Shown piece after piece: positions 35,145 through 43,573 of a stretch of DNA of 64,000 bases. A program made the position numbers and the translations under genes. A model generated the notes under the pieces. It worked only from the letters and a program-made list of their open reading frames with translations. It searched no databases and was not told the origin of the DNA. The DNA comes from Bacteroidales bacterium. GTDB lineage: Bacteria > Bacteroidota > Bacteroidia > Bacteroidales > F082. The DNA lies in assembly GCA_028704385.1 (NCBI GenBank), contig JAQVLA010000003.1, positions 62,001 to 126,000 of the forward strand, in the 5' to 3' direction. The stretch's first letter is position 1. Each line of letters opens with the position of its first letter.

Positions 35145-37292
35145 TTAGTTTTCAGAAAATATAGATTCGTTTGATTCTCTGTGAATATCCGTACCAAGAC
35201 GCTGTATGTAGGCAATCAAAGCAATCACTTCTTTCTGATCTTCCACATCAATACCTCCATCGCGCAATCCCTGAGCAATTTGATTTGCCTGTTTTTGCAG
35301 ATGATCCAGGGCTTTGGTGTCGAATCCATCAGGATAAGGTACACCCAATTTCATCATGGCTCTTATTTTGCCGGCGGTAGTAGAAGTGTTCAAATCATTC
35401 TCAATTATCCACGGATAAGGCGGCATAATAGATTCGGCCACCATTTTCTGAGGGCTCATAAAATGGTTGTAATGCCAGGCATCAGGTTTGTAGTTCCGGC
35501 TTGTTTTCACGCCTTCGCGAGCCAAATCAGGTCCGGTACGTTTTGATCCAAATTGAAATGGCCTGTCGTAAACCGTTTCGCCAGCTTTGGTGTAGTCGCC
35601 ATAACGCTCCACCTCGCTTCTAAATGGTCTGATCATCTGGCTGTGACAAGTGTAGCAACCTTCGCGGATATAGATATCCCTGCCTTCCAGTTCGAGCGGT
35701 GTATAAGGTTGCACGCTGGCAATGGTAGGCACATTGGATTTGATCATAAACATGGGGATGAACTCAACCAGCCCGCCAATCAAAATGGCTACCAACGAAA
35801 GTACGGTAAACAATACCGGTTTTCCTTCGAGCCGGCGGTGGCCTTTGTCGGGATTGGGTTTTCTTATATCAAGTGCAGGTGCTTCGTCCTGTTCTTCAGG
35901 AATAAAGGAACCTTGTTTGATGGTTTTCACGGCATTGTAAATCATCAGAATGACACCGGTGATATAAAGAGTTCCGCCCAGTACGCGAATCCAGTACATG
36001 GGAAGGATTTGCGTTACCGTTTCAATAAAATTGGGGTATTTAAGGAAGCCTTCCTCGGTAAATTCTTTCCACATAAGGCTTTGCGTGAAACCAGCAAAAT
36101 AAAGTGGAATAGCAAAGAATAACATCCCGGTGGTGGCAAGCCAGAAGTGAGCATTGGCAAGTTTAATGCTAAACAGTTTGGTTTTGTACAAACGTGGCAG
36201 CAGCCAATAGATCATACCAAAAGTCAACATACCATTCCAGCCAAGAGCTCCAATATGCACGTGAGCAATAGTCCAGTCAGTAAAGTGGCTGATCGCATTA
36301 ACGCTTTTAAGCGAAAGCATTGGCCCTTCAAAAGTTGCCATACCATAAGCGGTAACGCCAACCACAAACATTTTAAGTACAGGATCTTCACGAACTTTAT
36401 CCCAGGCACCTCTCAAAGTAAGTAAACCATTGATCATACCACCCCACGAAGGTGCAATCAGCATAATCGAAAACACAACTCCCAAGGCCTGAGCCCAATC
36501 GGGAAGGGCAGAATAAAGCAAATGGTGTGGACCTGCCCAGATGTAAATAAAAATGAGTGCCCAAAAATGTATGATAGATAGTTTATAGGAATAAATCGGT
36601 CTGTTGGCAGCTTTCGGGATGAAATAGTACATCAAGCCAAGGTAAGGCGTTGTAAGGAAAAAAGCTACTGCGTTATGGCCATACCACCATTGTACCAAGG
36701 CATCCTGAACGCCGGCATAAACCGGATAACTCTTGAAAAAGCTCACCGGAAGATTGATAGAGTTAACGATGTGCAAAACTGCTACGGTAACAAAAGTGGC
36801 AATATAAAACCAGATTGCTACATAAATGTGCTTTACACGTCTCTTAACCGTTGTCATGATAAGGTTAATGCCGAAGACAACCCACACAAGGGCAATGGCA
36901 ATATCAATTGGCCATTCCAACTCGGCGTATTCCTTGCTTACTGAAATTCCGAGCGGCAATGTGATGGCTGCTGCAACTATGATCAGCTGCCATCCCCAGA
37001 AGTGAATCCTCCCGAGCAACTCGCTATACATCGGCGTTTTGAGCAAACGCGGTGTGGAATAATAAATAGCCGTAAACATCCCATTCCCTACAAAGGCAAA
37101 AATCACGGCATTGGTGTGCAAGGGTCTTAAGCGGCCAAACGAAAGCCACGAAATACCATTTGTCATGGTGGGCCAAATCAGCTCAATGGCAATGGTGAGA
37201 CCTACCAACATTCCAACAAGCCCCCAAAGTATTGTCGCCTTTAGGAACAAACTGGAAAGACGGTTGTCGTATGTAAACTTCTGTAACTCCAT
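35145..37292 (-). CDS. ccoN: Fused cbb3 oxidase subunits CcoN and CcoO
   Basis: This 715-residue protein joins the catalytic subunit CcoN (about 1-470) to the monohaem subunit CcoO (about 490-715). In CcoN the histidines for the low-spin haem, CuB and high-spin haem are visible (His59, His206, His256-257, His344 and His346). In CcoO, after a transmembrane anchor (about 492-515), the haem motif is CYTCH (546-550), followed by SQMIRPFRSEVERYGDYTKA. Fusion of N and O is a known feature of Bacteroidota. The enzyme is a high-affinity O2 reductase for low oxygen. It lies 15 bases after ccoS. Confidence 0.96.
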   Translation of the reverse strand: MELQKFTYDNRLSSLFLKATILWGLVGMLVGLTIAIELIWPTMTNGISWLSFGRLRPLHTNAVIFAFVGNGMFTAIYYSTPRLLKTPMYSELLGRIHFWGWQLIIVAAAITLPLGISVSKEYAELEWPIDIAIALVWVVFGINLIMTTVKRRVKHIYVAIWFYIATFVTVAVLHIVNSINLPVSFFKSYPVYAGVQDALVQWWYGHNAVAFFLTTPYLGLMYYFIPKAANRPIYSYKLSIIHFWALIFIYIWAGPHHLLYSALPDWAQALGVVFSIMLIAPSWGGMINGLLTLRGAWDKVREDPVLKMFVVGVTAYGMATFEGPMLSLKSVNAISHFTDWTIAHVHIGALGWNGMLTFGMIYWLLPRLYKTKLFSIKLANAHFWLATTGMLFFAIPLYFAGFTQSLMWKEFTEEGFLKYPNFIETVTQILPMYWIRVLGGTLYITGVILMIYNAVKTIKQGSFIPEEQDEAPALDIRKPNPDKGHRRLEGKPVLFTVLSLVAILIGGLVEFIPMFMIKSNVPTIASVQPYTPLELEGRDIYIREGCYTCHSQMIRPFRSEVERYGDYTKAGETVYDRPFQFGSKRTGPDLAREGVKTSRNYKPDAWHYNHFMSPQKMVAESIMPPYPWIIENDLNTSTTAGKIRAMMKLGVPYPDGFDTKALDHLQKQANQIAQGLRDGGIDVEDQKEVIALIAYIQRLGTDIHRESNESIFSEN

Positions 37293-37307
37293 AAAATTTG
37301 TTTTTGG

Positions 37308-37499
37308 TTATTGTTTAGGATCTGGATTTTCAGCTATAACTTTATCTTCTTCCTTGGGATTTTTGCTCTCAAAAAGCATACGTACCGAAGGTGAATAATC
37401 ATCATCGAACTGGCCATTGCGCACTGCCCAAACAAAAGCAATTAAAAAACCGCCTGCTACTAAAATGCCTAATAAGATCAAAACTATGATTGCACTCAT
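37308..37499 (-). CDS. ccoS: cbb3 oxidase maturation protein CcoS
   Basis: This 63-residue protein has one transmembrane helix (about 4-25) and the CcoS hallmark FVWAVRNGQFDDDYSPSVRM. CcoS is needed for cofactor insertion into cbb3 oxidase. Unusually for proteobacteria but commonly in Bacteroidota it lies directly before ccoNO. It is the first gene of its unit, with a promoter element at 37534-37541 and a large dyad upstream (37561-37610). Confidence 0.93.
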   Translation of the reverse strand: MSAIIVLILLGILVAGGFLIAFVWAVRNGQFDDDYSPSVRMLFESKNPKEEDKVIAENPDPKQ

Positions 37500-37533
37500 T
37501 TCGGTAATAAGGTTCCTGTTTACGGTTTGACGG

Positions 37534-37541
37534 CAAATTTA
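37534..37541 (-). promoter_or_regulatory. -7 promoter element TAAATTTG of ccoS-ccoNOQP
   Basis: TAAATTTG on the minus strand matches TAnnTTTG and ends 34 bases before the ATG at 37499. It is overlapped by a small palindrome TTTG-ACGG-CAAA (37526-37537). Confidence 0.58.
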
Positions 37542-37560
37542 AACAAGTGAACTTAAAGTT

Positions 37561-37610
37561 GAATACAACCCGCCCTATTTAAAAGGATTCTAAATTATTG
37601 GGCTGTATTC
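37561..37610 (-). promoter_or_regulatory. Nested dyad upstream of the cbb3 operon (operator candidate and/or ccoI terminator hairpin)
   Basis: The outer arms GAATACAACCC (37561-37571) and GGGCTGTATTC (37600-37610) pair at 10 of 11 positions. At the same centre, the inner 19 bp (37577-37595) read ATTTAAA-N5-TCTAAAT, one mismatch from the dyad seen at 30692 and 31456. It lies in the 186-base gap between ccoI and ccoS. No T-run follows on the minus strand, which argues against a simple terminator. Confidence 0.55.
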
Positions 37611-37685
37611 AAATTTATTGGGCTAAGTTAAGCAGAAAATAAATTAATGTAGATAAGGTTTCAGAAAATGTAAAATGAAATGTGC

Positions 37686-40070
37686 TTACTGTAGTTTACG
37701 TGAAGCCAGCCACCGAACGCTCAAAGTAGCAAAAACCACCACCGAAACAGAGCTTACAGGCATCAATATTGCTGCAACCAGTGGCGAAAGGACAGCTGAA
37801 ACAGCAAAGCTTAAACCAATGAAATTATAAAGGAAAGAAATGACAAAACTCAGCCTGACAACCCTAAAACTGGTTTTTGTAAAACGAATGAACTGATTAA
37901 GCTGTGCAAATTTTGAAGATTCAAGGATGGCATCGCAGGCAGGCGAAAAACTAAATACATCATCGGCGATGCTGATTCCGGTATTACTGGCAGCCAAGGC
38001 TCCGGCATCGTTCAAACCGTCACCGATCATGAGTACATTCTTCCCTGCTTTCTGTAAAGCCTCCACATAAGCCTTTTTATCTGTCGGGCTTTGGTTGAAC
38101 TTCAAAACAGCCGTTGACCCAAAAATCTGCTGCAGCCGCACTTCTTCAGCTTCATTATCGCCCGAAAGCAGGTGCAGGTCGTAATGTGATTTCAAATCAT
38201 CAATTACCGTTTGAAGGCCATCCCGATAAACATTTTTTATGCTGAAAAAACCTTTTTGTACTCCTGAAATACTCAGATAAACCCTGCTTTCCTTGCTGTC
38301 TGTTCGTTCCTCCTCACCCATCACAAACTGACGCGATCCCAGGTTGATACGTTCCTTTTCAATTGTTCCTGTGAGACCCATGCCCGGGATTTCCTCATAA
38401 TGTTCGGCTTCGTAGCGGGGTTCCGCTTTCAGATGCTCATACAAAGCCGCACTAAGCGGATGGCTTGAATGCCGCACCATGGATTTAATTTTATCCAACT
38501 GATCAGGCGACAACTCAACGCCTTCAAAGCCTACTGACATTTTGCGACTAAGGGTGAGTGTTCCGGTTTTGTCGAAAACGATAGTCGTGGTTTTGTGAAG
38601 TTGCTCAATCACATCTGCTTTCTTGAGATAAAAACCCTTCCGGCCAAAAACCCGCATCGTATTTCCAAAAGTAAATGGAATAGTTAGTGCCAAAGCACAA
38701 GGGCAGGCAATGATCAAGACCGAAGTGAACACATAAATTGCGGTATTAAAATCTCGAAAGGCCCAAAATGCAAAAGCCGTAAAAGCGATAAGCAAAACCG
38801 CCAGGGTAAAATACTGACTTATCTGATTGATATGATTATCCAGCGAATTGGTGGCCTGGCGGGTATCCTTCTGATTCCATAATTGCGTTAAATAACTTTG
38901 TTCCACCTCGTTTACTACCTCCAACACTATTGAACTGCCCACCTGCCGGCCACCTGCATAAATAAAATCATCCTTTTGTTTTGGTACCGGAATCGACTCC
39001 CCCGTAACAAAAGCATAATCAATATTTCCTTTTCCCCTGATCAAACGGGCATCTGCAGGTACAAGCTCCTGATTTCGTACCAAAATATGATCCCCTTTTC
39101 GGAGGTTTTTTATAGGGATGATTTCTTCGCTGCCCTCTATCAGTCGTGTGATTGCCACCGGAAAATAGGACTTGTAATCCCGCTCAAAAGAGAGTGCTTC
39201 GTAGGTTTTTCCCTGATACCATTTACCCACCAACAAAAAGAAAACCAATCCGGCCAGCGAGTCCATATAACCAATTCCGTTTCCGCTAAATACGGCATAG
39301 CTACTCTCAAAAAACAATGCCACGATCCCTAAAGTAATCGGCAGGTCAATACTGATTATTTTATGCTTCAGGCCTTTGTATGCTGTTAAATAATAATCAC
39401 TTGCGCTATAAAATACTACTGGCAATATTAAAACAAAACTCAGCCAGCCAAAAACATCCTTAAAATCCTGCTCCAGCAAATCACCGCCGGGTAAATATTC
39501 AGGAAAGCTGTACATCATTATGTTCAGAAAACTGAAAGCCGCAATACCAATTTTCACCAGAAGGCTTCGGCTACTGCTATGGCGTGATTTTTTTTCAAGC
39601 TGATCGAGGGTAATCTCAGGAATATAATGGATTGAAGCAAGCAGCTCGGCCAACTGGCGCAAACTGATCTGATCGTTCCGAAAGGTGATATACACTTCCT
39701 TTTTGGGAAAATTTACAGTGGAATAGCTTATCGCCGGATTCAGGGTGTCTAAATGCTCCAGCAACCAAATGCAGGAAGCACAATGAATGGAGGGTACAAA
39801 AAATTTTACCTTGGAAATATTTCCATCGGTAAAATCAAGTAACTGAGCTTTCAGTTCTTCATTATCCAAAAACGCAAACTTATTGCTGTGACTCTCCGTT
39901 TCGACACGAATTCCCGACATGGGCTGAATCTTGTAATAATCGCCCATATTTTTCTCGTGCAAAATTTGATAAACTGTTTTGCATCCATGACAACAAAAAG
40001 GCTGTTCATCCCATATTACCGGGTATTTGCCACAATCGGCACCACAGTGCACACAAGCTTGTCCGGCCAT
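37686..40070 (-). CDS. ccoI: Copper-exporting P-type ATPase CcoI (FixI) for cbb3 oxidase
   Basis: This 794-residue P1B-type ATPase supplies copper to the cbb3 oxidase. The N-terminus has a Cys-rich domain (CVHCGADCGKYP and CCHGCKTVY) and a heavy-metal domain with CASCIWLLEHL. Eight transmembrane helices follow, with the metal motif CPC in IACPCALALTIPF. The phosphorylation site DKTGTLT and hinge MIGDGLNDAGALAA are intact. The start overlaps the stop of the DUF3365 gene by one base (TAATG). The combination with ccoS and ccoNO downstream identifies it as CcoI rather than a general copper exporter. Confidence 0.95.
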   Translation of the reverse strand: MAGQACVHCGADCGKYPVIWDEQPFCCHGCKTVYQILHEKNMGDYYKIQPMSGIRVETESHSNKFAFLDNEELKAQLLDFTDGNISKVKFFVPSIHCASCIWLLEHLDTLNPAISYSTVNFPKKEVYITFRNDQISLRQLAELLASIHYIPEITLDQLEKKSRHSSSRSLLVKIGIAAFSFLNIMMYSFPEYLPGGDLLEQDFKDVFGWLSFVLILPVVFYSASDYYLTAYKGLKHKIISIDLPITLGIVALFFESSYAVFSGNGIGYMDSLAGLVFFLLVGKWYQGKTYEALSFERDYKSYFPVAITRLIEGSEEIIPIKNLRKGDHILVRNQELVPADARLIRGKGNIDYAFVTGESIPVPKQKDDFIYAGGRQVGSSIVLEVVNEVEQSYLTQLWNQKDTRQATNSLDNHINQISQYFTLAVLLIAFTAFAFWAFRDFNTAIYVFTSVLIIACPCALALTIPFTFGNTMRVFGRKGFYLKKADVIEQLHKTTTIVFDKTGTLTLSRKMSVGFEGVELSPDQLDKIKSMVRHSSHPLSAALYEHLKAEPRYEAEHYEEIPGMGLTGTIEKERINLGSRQFVMGEEERTDSKESRVYLSISGVQKGFFSIKNVYRDGLQTVIDDLKSHYDLHLLSGDNEAEEVRLQQIFGSTAVLKFNQSPTDKKAYVEALQKAGKNVLMIGDGLNDAGALAASNTGISIADDVFSFSPACDAILESSKFAQLNQFIRFTKTSFRVVRLSFVISFLYNFIGLSFAVSAVLSPLVAAILMPVSSVSVVVFATLSVRWLASRKLQ

Positions 40071-40720
40071 TAAAGCGTAACTTTTATGTTGAATCTGATT
40101 CGCCAGATGCCTCTTAAATCGCCGACGTTATAATCCACAGCTTTGTCGTCAGGATACAATTTTCTGATCAGTTTCAGATTTTCCGGACGAATATCTTTTT
40201 CAATACTTCCGTGGCATTGCAGGCAGTTTTCGCCCAAAATAATGGGTTGTGCATACACCGGAAATCCATCCGCGTCCTGCACGACCATATTCACCTGCGA
40301 GAGATCTGCTACACTCAGTTTCGTAAAGGTCTCAATCAGGCTGGCTTCAAAAGCATCTGCTTGGTTTAGAGGATTTCTGTTCTTCAAAGAAACTCGCTTA
40401 ATATCAACATCATAAATCTTTGCTAATGAGTCAGTAACAGGCAATGCTGCTGCATTACAGAAACTAAGTGCATGGGGAACTCCACCTTCCTGAATCGCAT
40501 TTTTGAGCTCCGAACTCAATGCTATAAAAGTTTCTTTCACAATCAGTTTGCCTTGTGCACGAAATCCATCCAGGCTGGTATCAGAAACAGGTTTTAAGGC
40601 TAAACCTTTGGATTTGTTTTCTGCATTTGTATTTGAATGGTCTGTAGCAGAACATCCGGTAACCCATGCAAACAATGTAAAAACAATCAGAATCCTTAAA
40701 GTATAAATCAGAGCTTTCAT
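40070..40720 (-). CDS. DUF3365 lipoprotein with one c-type haem motif
   Basis: This 216-residue protein has a lipobox at Cys23 (VTGCS) and a Tll0287/DUF3365-type domain. The haem motif CLQCH (166-170) follows the phrase YAQPIILGEN, and the end reads VGDLRGIWRIRFNIKV, the usual family ending. DUF3365 domains are PAS-like haem modules found as sensors or stand-alone periplasmic proteins. It could sense redox state or gas, or carry electrons; this is not shown. It is translationally coupled to ccoI by a TAATG overlap, which links it to cbb3 maturation. Confidence 0.87.
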   Translation of the reverse strand: MKALIYTLRILIVFTLFAWVTGCSATDHSNTNAENKSKGLALKPVSDTSLDGFRAQGKLIVKETFIALSSELKNAIQEGGVPHALSFCNAAALPVTDSLAKIYDVDIKRVSLKNRNPLNQADAFEASLIETFTKLSVADLSQVNMVVQDADGFPVYAQPIILGENCLQCHGSIEKDIRPENLKLIRKLYPDDKAVDYNVGDLRGIWRIRFNIKVTL

Positions 40721-40747
40721 AGTAAAAAATTATAAAGGATGAAGAGC

Positions 40748-41230
40748 TTAGTTTTCCGGTGACGGAATTTCTTCCGGATGTGCTGCTCTCACTGCTATCA
40801 CTTTCCCTTCAAAAGTAAGATTTTTTCCGGCCATGGGATGATTAAAGTCCATGGTAACCCTTTCTTTCATTTTCCGGATAATCTTTCCGTAGTGTCTGTT
40901 ACCGTCTTTATCCGCCATCGGAAAAACATGTCCTACCTGCACTACTTCCTCATCAATGTGACCATCTTCTTCGGCAAAAGTACTGAGCGGCAAATCAAAA
41001 ATTGCACCCGGATCAATGGGGCCATACGCCTGATCAGCTTTGGCATCGAAACGGAAAGCATCGCCAGCTTGTAACCCTATAAGCGAAGTTTCGAAAACAT
41101 CAATTAACAGATCGTGTCCAAAAAGAAATTCCTGTGGCTGATCTTCCGGAATCATTTGAATTACTTTATCCGTTTTGCCTTCTTTTACGGTGTAATAAAT
41201 ACTGGCCACCATATTTTTTTCGATTCTCAT
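40748..41230 (-). CDS. slyD: FKBP-type peptidyl-prolyl isomerase, SlyD-like
   Basis: This 160-residue protein combines an FKBP domain with an inserted IF domain, as in SlyD. It starts MRIEKNMVASIYYTVKEGK and has DVFETSLIGLQAGDAFRF, then AYGPIDPGAIFDLPLSTF. FKBP strands return in MDFNHPMAGKNLTFEGKVIA. It lacks the His-rich nickel-binding tail of E. coli SlyD. It is a protein-folding helper in the cytoplasm. ATG 41230 is chosen; the upstream part of the frame (to 41299) runs through a terminator hairpin and is not conserved. It may be transcribed into the DUF3365 gene 27 bases on. Confidence 0.9.
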   Translation of the reverse strand: MRIEKNMVASIYYTVKEGKTDKVIQMIPEDQPQEFLFGHDLLIDVFETSLIGLQAGDAFRFDAKADQAYGPIDPGAIFDLPLSTFAEEDGHIDEEVVQVGHVFPMADKDGNRHYGKIIRKMKERVTMDFNHPMAGKNLTFEGKVIAVRAAHPEEIPSPEN

Positions 41231-41245
41231 AGTTTTTAGATAAGG

Positions 41246-41276
41246 AAAGCCTCCTGCATTTTCGGCAGAAGGCTTT
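41246..41276 (-). terminator. Hairpin between actE and slyD
   Basis: Arms AAAGCCTCCTGC (from 41246) and GCAGAAGGCTTT (to 41276) pair with one mismatch and a short loop. The T-run on the minus strand is weak, so it may only reduce read-through from the alternative complex III operon. Confidence 0.55.
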
Positions 41277-41302
41277 TCACATAATTTTTCGGTTAACAAA
41301 GT

Positions 41303-41866
41303 TTATTTGGTGATACTGCGCACATACTGGATAATTTTCCATCTGTTTTCCGGACGCACCTGGCTGCCATGCGCACCCATTAAACCGGAAACCGAACCCA
41401 GGGTTATCACATGATAAATCTCGCCATCAGGCAAATCTTTAACACGACCTTCGACCAGTGAAGTAGGTTTTGCCGGGAAAAGACCGCTGGTGTATAGATG
41501 TCCGTCACCAAGTCCGGCATCACCATGACAACTGATACAAAAGATGTCGTATTGCCTTTTGCCTTCGGCTATTACAGCATCAGTGGCTTCCAACGGATTG
41601 GTGAGTTCCAGTCCGGCTTTGATTTGTTCATCCGTTGATTTAGCCTGATATGGATAGGGCATGTACCCCCGTGGAATAGTTCCTTCGACAGGAGCCAGAT
41701 TGGTGTATCCATCCGCAAAAACCGGATTGGGGGTGTAAGTTTCAAATGCCCGGGAATACTGCATATCAGGGTAATACGTATATCCCGGATTATTTTGATC
41801 CTTATTGCAGGAGGACAATCCGGCAACCAGAATTATCAGGATGAAAATAGCTATTGAATTTTTCAT
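41303..41866 (-). CDS. actE: Alternative complex III subunit ActE (monohaem cytochrome c lipoprotein)
   Basis: This 187-residue lipoprotein has its lipobox at Cys20 (LSSCNKD) and one cytochrome c domain with haem motif CISCH (110-114). The phrase DMQYSRAFETYTPNPVFADG and the ending RPENRWKIIQYVRSI are typical of ActE. It probably delivers electrons from the complex to the oxidase. ATG 41866 is used; TTG 41875 would add three residues. It follows actF here, at 5 bases, whereas the order usually described is E before F. Confidence 0.92.
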   Translation of the reverse strand: MKNSIAIFILIILVAGLSSCNKDQNNPGYTYYPDMQYSRAFETYTPNPVFADGYTNLAPVEGTIPRGYMPYPYQAKSTDEQIKAGLELTNPLEATDAVIAEGKRQYDIFCISCHGDAGLGDGHLYTSGLFPAKPTSLVEGRVKDLPDGEIYHVITLGSVSGLMGAHGSQVRPENRWKIIQYVRSITK

Positions 41867-41871
41867 GGTGA

Positions 41872-43050
41872 TCAATAATTTGTGTGATAGTGAAGACTCT
41901 CTTCGTAAAAAGGATGGTTTTTGGGTACCAAGGGTGCTTTGCTTAAGCCCCAGAAAGTTACTAACATAAAGAGTCCAATGAAACCAATCGTTAGTCCGAT
42001 CTCAAGGAATCCAATGCCGGCAGCTTCATGTCCAACTGCACCTGGCATAATCAGCTGATATAAATCCAACCAGTGCCCGATGAAGATAAGCACAGCTACC
42101 GGGATAACCACCCAATATACTCTTTTCGCATTACGTGGCATCATCAACAGAAATGGAAGCGCAAAATTAACTATCAGGTTGAGATAGAATATTGTATCAA
42201 AATACTTGAGTCTTTCATAAAAATAAATTGTCTCTTCCGGAATATTGGCGTACCAGATAAGCATGTATTGCGAAAACCAGAGATAAGCCCAAAAAATGCT
42301 CAGGCCAAACATATATTTCCCCATATCGTGGATATGTTCGTCGTTCACATGTTTCATATAACCCATCCGTTGCAGCACAAACACAAAAATCACAAGCACT
42401 GAAAAACCAGTAACAAGCATACTGCTAAACACATACCAGCCATACAAAGTACTAAACCAATGAGCATCAATAGACATCAGCCAGTCCCAGGACGACACTA
42501 CGCTGGTAACAGCCAAGAACACAACATACAAGGCGCTGTATTTGCGCAGGCGATTGAAATACTGCAAATCACCATTCATATCAAGCTGGCGCGAAGTTTT
42601 GCGGATCAGCCAGGCCAGGAGCACCCAACCGGCAAAAAACACAAAAAACCTGACAAAGAAAAAGGGTTGATTCAAATACGACACCTTTTTAATCAGGATA
42701 TGATCGAGATGGTCTTCGTGTGTCCATTCAAAAAGATGATGCATGCCGCCCGAGAGGAAAACTATCAACATGATCAAGCCCCCTACAGGAATAAACATAC
42801 TCATGGCTTCTCCAACTCGTTGCATGCTAACTTGCCAGCCCGATTCGGCGATGGCATGAACCGCAACAAAGAACAGTCCTATCAGGCCGAGGCTCACAAA
42901 ATAAAAGCTATTCAGGTGCAGGTTGGCGTAAATTCTGTTAGACTCCAATCCGGCGATCCATCCATACACCAGAGCAAGTAAGCCGATGGCCACCATCGCA
43001 ATACCTGCCATTTTTAGGTTTTTTGTTAACTTAAAGCTTGTATTTTCCAT
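41872..43050 (-). CDS. actF: Alternative complex III membrane subunit ActF
   Basis: This 392-residue membrane protein has ten predicted helices and is of the NrfD-related ActF family, one of two quinol-binding-type subunits of the complex. Signatures are SGGMHHLFEWTHEDHLDHIL, VSSWDWLMSIDAHWFSTLYG, and FSQYMLIWYANIPEETIYFY. It forms the membrane part with ActC. It starts 10 bases after actD and ends 5 bases before actE. Confidence 0.94.
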   Translation of the reverse strand: MENTSFKLTKNLKMAGIAMVAIGLLALVYGWIAGLESNRIYANLHLNSFYFVSLGLIGLFFVAVHAIAESGWQVSMQRVGEAMSMFIPVGGLIMLIVFLSGGMHHLFEWTHEDHLDHILIKKVSYLNQPFFFVRFFVFFAGWVLLAWLIRKTSRQLDMNGDLQYFNRLRKYSALYVVFLAVTSVVSSWDWLMSIDAHWFSTLYGWYVFSSMLVTGFSVLVIFVFVLQRMGYMKHVNDEHIHDMGKYMFGLSIFWAYLWFSQYMLIWYANIPEETIYFYERLKYFDTIFYLNLIVNFALPFLLMMPRNAKRVYWVVIPVAVLIFIGHWLDLYQLIMPGAVGHEAAGIGFLEIGLTIGFIGLFMLVTFWGLSKAPLVPKNHPFYEESLHYHTNY

Positions 43051-43060
43051 GGCTTAAATT

Positions 43061-43573
43061 CTATACGTTATGTGTTATTCCTTCTGCACCGGTTTCTTTG
43101 AGTGCCTGTTCTATTTCCTGCTGATTACCTTCTTTGCGAACACCAATCACTACCAGAAAACGGTCGTCTGTGATACGTTCATCATGAATTACCGTTTTTG
43201 CTCCTGGCCCAAGTTTGAAGTAAATCAAAAAGGCAAACACCATCGAAAAAGCAGCAAAAAGTACAGCCAATTCAAAGGTTACAGGCATAAAGGAAGGTAC
43301 AGCAAAGAAAGGCTTACCACCAAAATTAAGGGGATATCCTTTAGTGAAAACCCAGGCTTGAAACAAAAAACCTACAGCAGCACCAATTGCTCCTCCCCAG
43401 AATGCAACCCGAGTTAATCGGGATCTCCTCATTCCTAATGCTTTATCTAATCCATGCACCGGAAAAGGTGTGAGTACATCCAATACTTCCAGTCCTTTTT
43501 CCTTTAACTGACGTACGGCTTTCAACAGCACGTCTTCGTCATAATAATACGCGGTGATATAATCTTTATTCAT
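43061..43573 (-). CDS. actD: Alternative complex III subunit ActD (DUF3341)
   Basis: This 170-residue protein has a soluble N-terminal domain and two transmembrane helices (about 58-80 and 100-122). The phrase [20 protein letters not shown] is the DUF3341 hallmark. It is a small membrane subunit of alternative complex III. It overlaps the actC gene by 8 bases. Confidence 0.93.
   Translation of the reverse strand: MNKDYITAYYYDEDVLLKAVRQLKEKGLEVLDVLTPFPVHGLDKALGMRRSRLTRVAFWGGAIGAAVGFLFQAWVFTKGYPLNFGGKPFFAVPSFMPVTFELAVLFAAFSMVFAFLIYFKLGPGAKTVIHDERITDDRFLVVIGVRKEGNQQEIEQALKETGAEGITHNV

Noticed and set aside
35553-36122. 189-codon open frame on the plus strand opposite ccoNO
   Set aside because: It lies wholly within the fused oxidase gene and reads as a composition shadow with no domain, promoter or start context.
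41231-41299. N-terminal extension of the SlyD-like protein
   Set aside because: It is read through a terminator-type hairpin and is not part of the FKBP fold; ATG 41230 gives the normal N-terminus.
42460-42981. 173-codon open frame on the plus strand opposite actF
   Set aside because: It is Gln/His/Lys-rich as expected from reverse-reading membrane helices; no domain is recognisable.
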